From positions 1 to 6,390 of the forward strand of contig JBKDNL010000151.1 in NCBI GenBank assembly GCA_046343415.1: a DNA stretch of 6,390 bases, given 5' to 3'. Position 1 is the stretch's first letter; every line of letters begins with the position of its first letter. The stretch is from JALHMQ01 sp020248785 (GTDB lineage Bacteria; Pseudomonadota; Gammaproteobacteria; Burkholderiales; Burkholderiaceae_F). The position numbers and the translations under genes are program-made. The notes beneath the pieces are model-generated. The model did not search any database. It had not been told where the DNA came from and was given only the letters and a program-made list of their open reading frames with translations. Positions 5,692-6,390 of the stretch are shown piece by piece.

Positions 5692-5732
5692 CAGAATCGT
5701 CGCCAGACGAAGTCGCAAGCAGGAGAACCGGC

Positions 5733-6155
5733 ATGGGCGCGCTGCACCCGTTTCATCTGGCCTTTCCCGTGACCTCGCTCGCCAAGGCGCGGTCGTTTTA
5801 CGGCGAGCTGCTCGGCTGTCCCGAGGGGCGTTCATCCGATGCCTGGGTCGACTTCGACTTGTACGGCCACCAGATCGTGGCGCATCTGGCGCCCGAGGAG
5901 GCCGGCCACCGCAAGACCAGCGCGGTGGATGGCGATGATGTGCCGGTGCGCCATTTTGGTGTCGTGCTCTCGATGCCGGAGTGGGAGGCGCTGGCCGACA
6001 AGCTGCGCAAGGCCGGCACCAAGTTCATCATCGAGCCTCACATCCGCTTCAAGGGCGAGGTCGGTGAGCAGGCGACGATGTTCTTCCTTGACCCTTGCGG
6101 CAATGCGCTGGAGTTCAAGGCGTTTGCGGATATGTCGCGGTTGTTCGCGAAGTAG
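5733..6155 (+). CDS. VOC (glyoxalase/dioxygenase-like) family protein (140 aa)
   Basis: This is a small protein of the vicinal-oxygen-chelate fold, built of two beta-alpha-beta-beta-beta modules. The first module begins HPFHLAFPVTSLAKARSFYG (5-24) and continues through WVDFDLYGHQIVAHL (38-52). The second begins VRHFGVVL (72-79) and ends MFFLDPCGNALEFKAF (116-131). His8, His74 and Glu127 fall where the family's three metal ligands are expected, so a divalent-metal enzyme is likely; the substrate cannot be told. The start is ATG 5733, with AGGAG at 5721-5725 and 7-nt spacing. The frame is open far upstream through the mobile element, but that part is not protein-like. The length is usual for a single-chain VOC protein. 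It is divergent from the MFS gene, so the two may serve the same compound, which is inference. Confidence 0.92.
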   Translation: MGALHPFHLAFPVTSLAKARSFYGELLGCPEGRSSDAWVDFDLYGHQIVAHLAPEEAGHRKTSAVDGDDVPVRHFGVVLSMPEWEALADKLRKAGTKFIIEPHIRFKGEVGEQATMFFLDPCGNALEFKAFADMSRLFAK

Positions 6156-6158
6156 GCT

Positions 6159-6232
6159 CAACGCGTGAACGCGACGCTGCGCATCGCACGTGCACGCGTT
6201 GCGGTTTGATCAGATGACCGTCCTTGGGACGG
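6159..6232 (+). terminator. Hairpins downstream of VOC gene
   Basis: Four bases after the stop, CAACGCGTG (6159-6167) pairs perfectly with CACGCGTTG (6193-6201); the loop contains a further GCGA/TCGC pairing. A second perfect hairpin, CCGTCC-TTG-GGACGG, lies at 6218-6232. Neither is followed by a T-run, so termination is possible but not proven. Confidence 0.35.
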
Positions 6233-6251
6233 CCGGGTGGATGGCCATGAA

Positions 6252-6390
6252 CCTAGAAACCGCAGTTGTCATTGCTGCCAAACAGCGCGGATCGAGTGTT
6301 GGCGCGGCTTTCCGGGCAATTCTCGCGACTGCGGAGCAGTTCCAAACCGGTGATCGACCGCCGCTCGAATTGTTCAGTCGCGACAGCGAC
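6252..6390 (+). mobile_element. MITE-like element, copy 3 (cut off by window end)
   Basis: The first 139 bp of a third copy are present, in the same orientation as copy 1, starting CCTAGAAACCGCAGTTG. It differs from copy 1 at 4 of 139 positions and from copy 2 at 4 of 139, with no indels. The left flank is ATGAA (6247-6251). If it is full length it ends 37 bp beyond the window. Confidence 0.85.

Larger units (their letters stand above)
5353..5732. other. Divergent transporter/VOC intergenic region, 380 bp
   Basis: This region holds the inverted element copy (5416-5591), two 16-bp direct repeats on either side of it, a candidate minus-strand promoter, a hairpin CGCATG-GGCCG-CATGCG (5643-5659), a 14-bp palindrome (5678-5691) and the VOC gene's Shine-Dalgarno. 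Without the element and one target duplication the gap would be 199 bp. Open frames crossing it in both directions run through the element and are not credible genes. Confidence 0.7.

Noticed and set aside
5430..5732. N-terminal extension of the VOC protein back into the mobile element
   Set aside because: A good AGGAG site precedes ATG 5733, the VOC fold begins directly there, and the upstream part is element sequence plus non-protein-like residues.
1..6390. CRISPR array, tRNA, rRNA or toxin-antitoxin pair
   Set aside because: No regularly spaced repeats, cloverleaf-like or rRNA-like segments, or paired small toxin/antitoxin genes were seen on either strand.

Overview
The window is GC-rich (about two thirds G+C by eye), with GC-rich third codon positions and compact gene spacing. 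This, with an Amt-type ammonium transporter and several conserved-looking hypothetical proteins, suggests a Burkholderiales-like betaproteobacterium or a related proteobacterium. That placement is an inference; nothing in the window fixes the taxon.

Layout, left to right. (1) 2-1116, plus strand: the 3' end of an ammonium transporter gene, then, 17 nt later, a 239-residue protein of unknown function that is probably co-transcribed. (2) 1117-1646: a convergent junction with GC hairpins and a 113-residue minus-strand ORF that resembles a degenerate response-regulator receiver domain. (3) 1647-3258, plus strand: a possible 51-residue membrane peptide, a 167-residue membrane-anchored protein whose start codon fits a leaderless mRNA, and a 249-residue protein with a signal peptide. 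(4) 3259-4119: no intact gene, but the most informative part of the window. It holds a 53-codon minus-strand gene with a strong ribosome-binding site, broken by a 176-bp mobile element. (5) 4120-5352, minus strand: a complete major facilitator transporter. (6) 5733-6155, plus strand: a small metalloenzyme-like protein of the vicinal-oxygen-chelate superfamily, divergent from the transporter.

The main discovery is a short repeat family with terminal inverted repeats, seen three times: 3588-3763 (+), 5416-5591 (inverted) and 6252 to the window end (+, cut off). The two complete copies are both exactly 176 bp. They carry about 17-bp terminal inverted repeats and are flanked by 5-bp duplications (perfect ATAAA for the second, CTAAC/CTATC for the first). 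Differences between copies would mostly change amino acids in the best open frame, so the element looks non-coding, a MITE moved by a transposase elsewhere. Removing copy 1 with one 5-bp duplication restores an uninterrupted 53-codon reading frame. The restored peptide has an acidic/aliphatic N-terminus, a run of eight glycines and a tyrosine-rich C-terminus. It looks like a small secreted or ribosomally made peptide precursor, although its function is unknown. Removing copy 2 the same way restores two tandem 16-bp repeats between the divergent transporter and enzyme genes. The element has therefore broken one small gene and inserted into a candidate control region.
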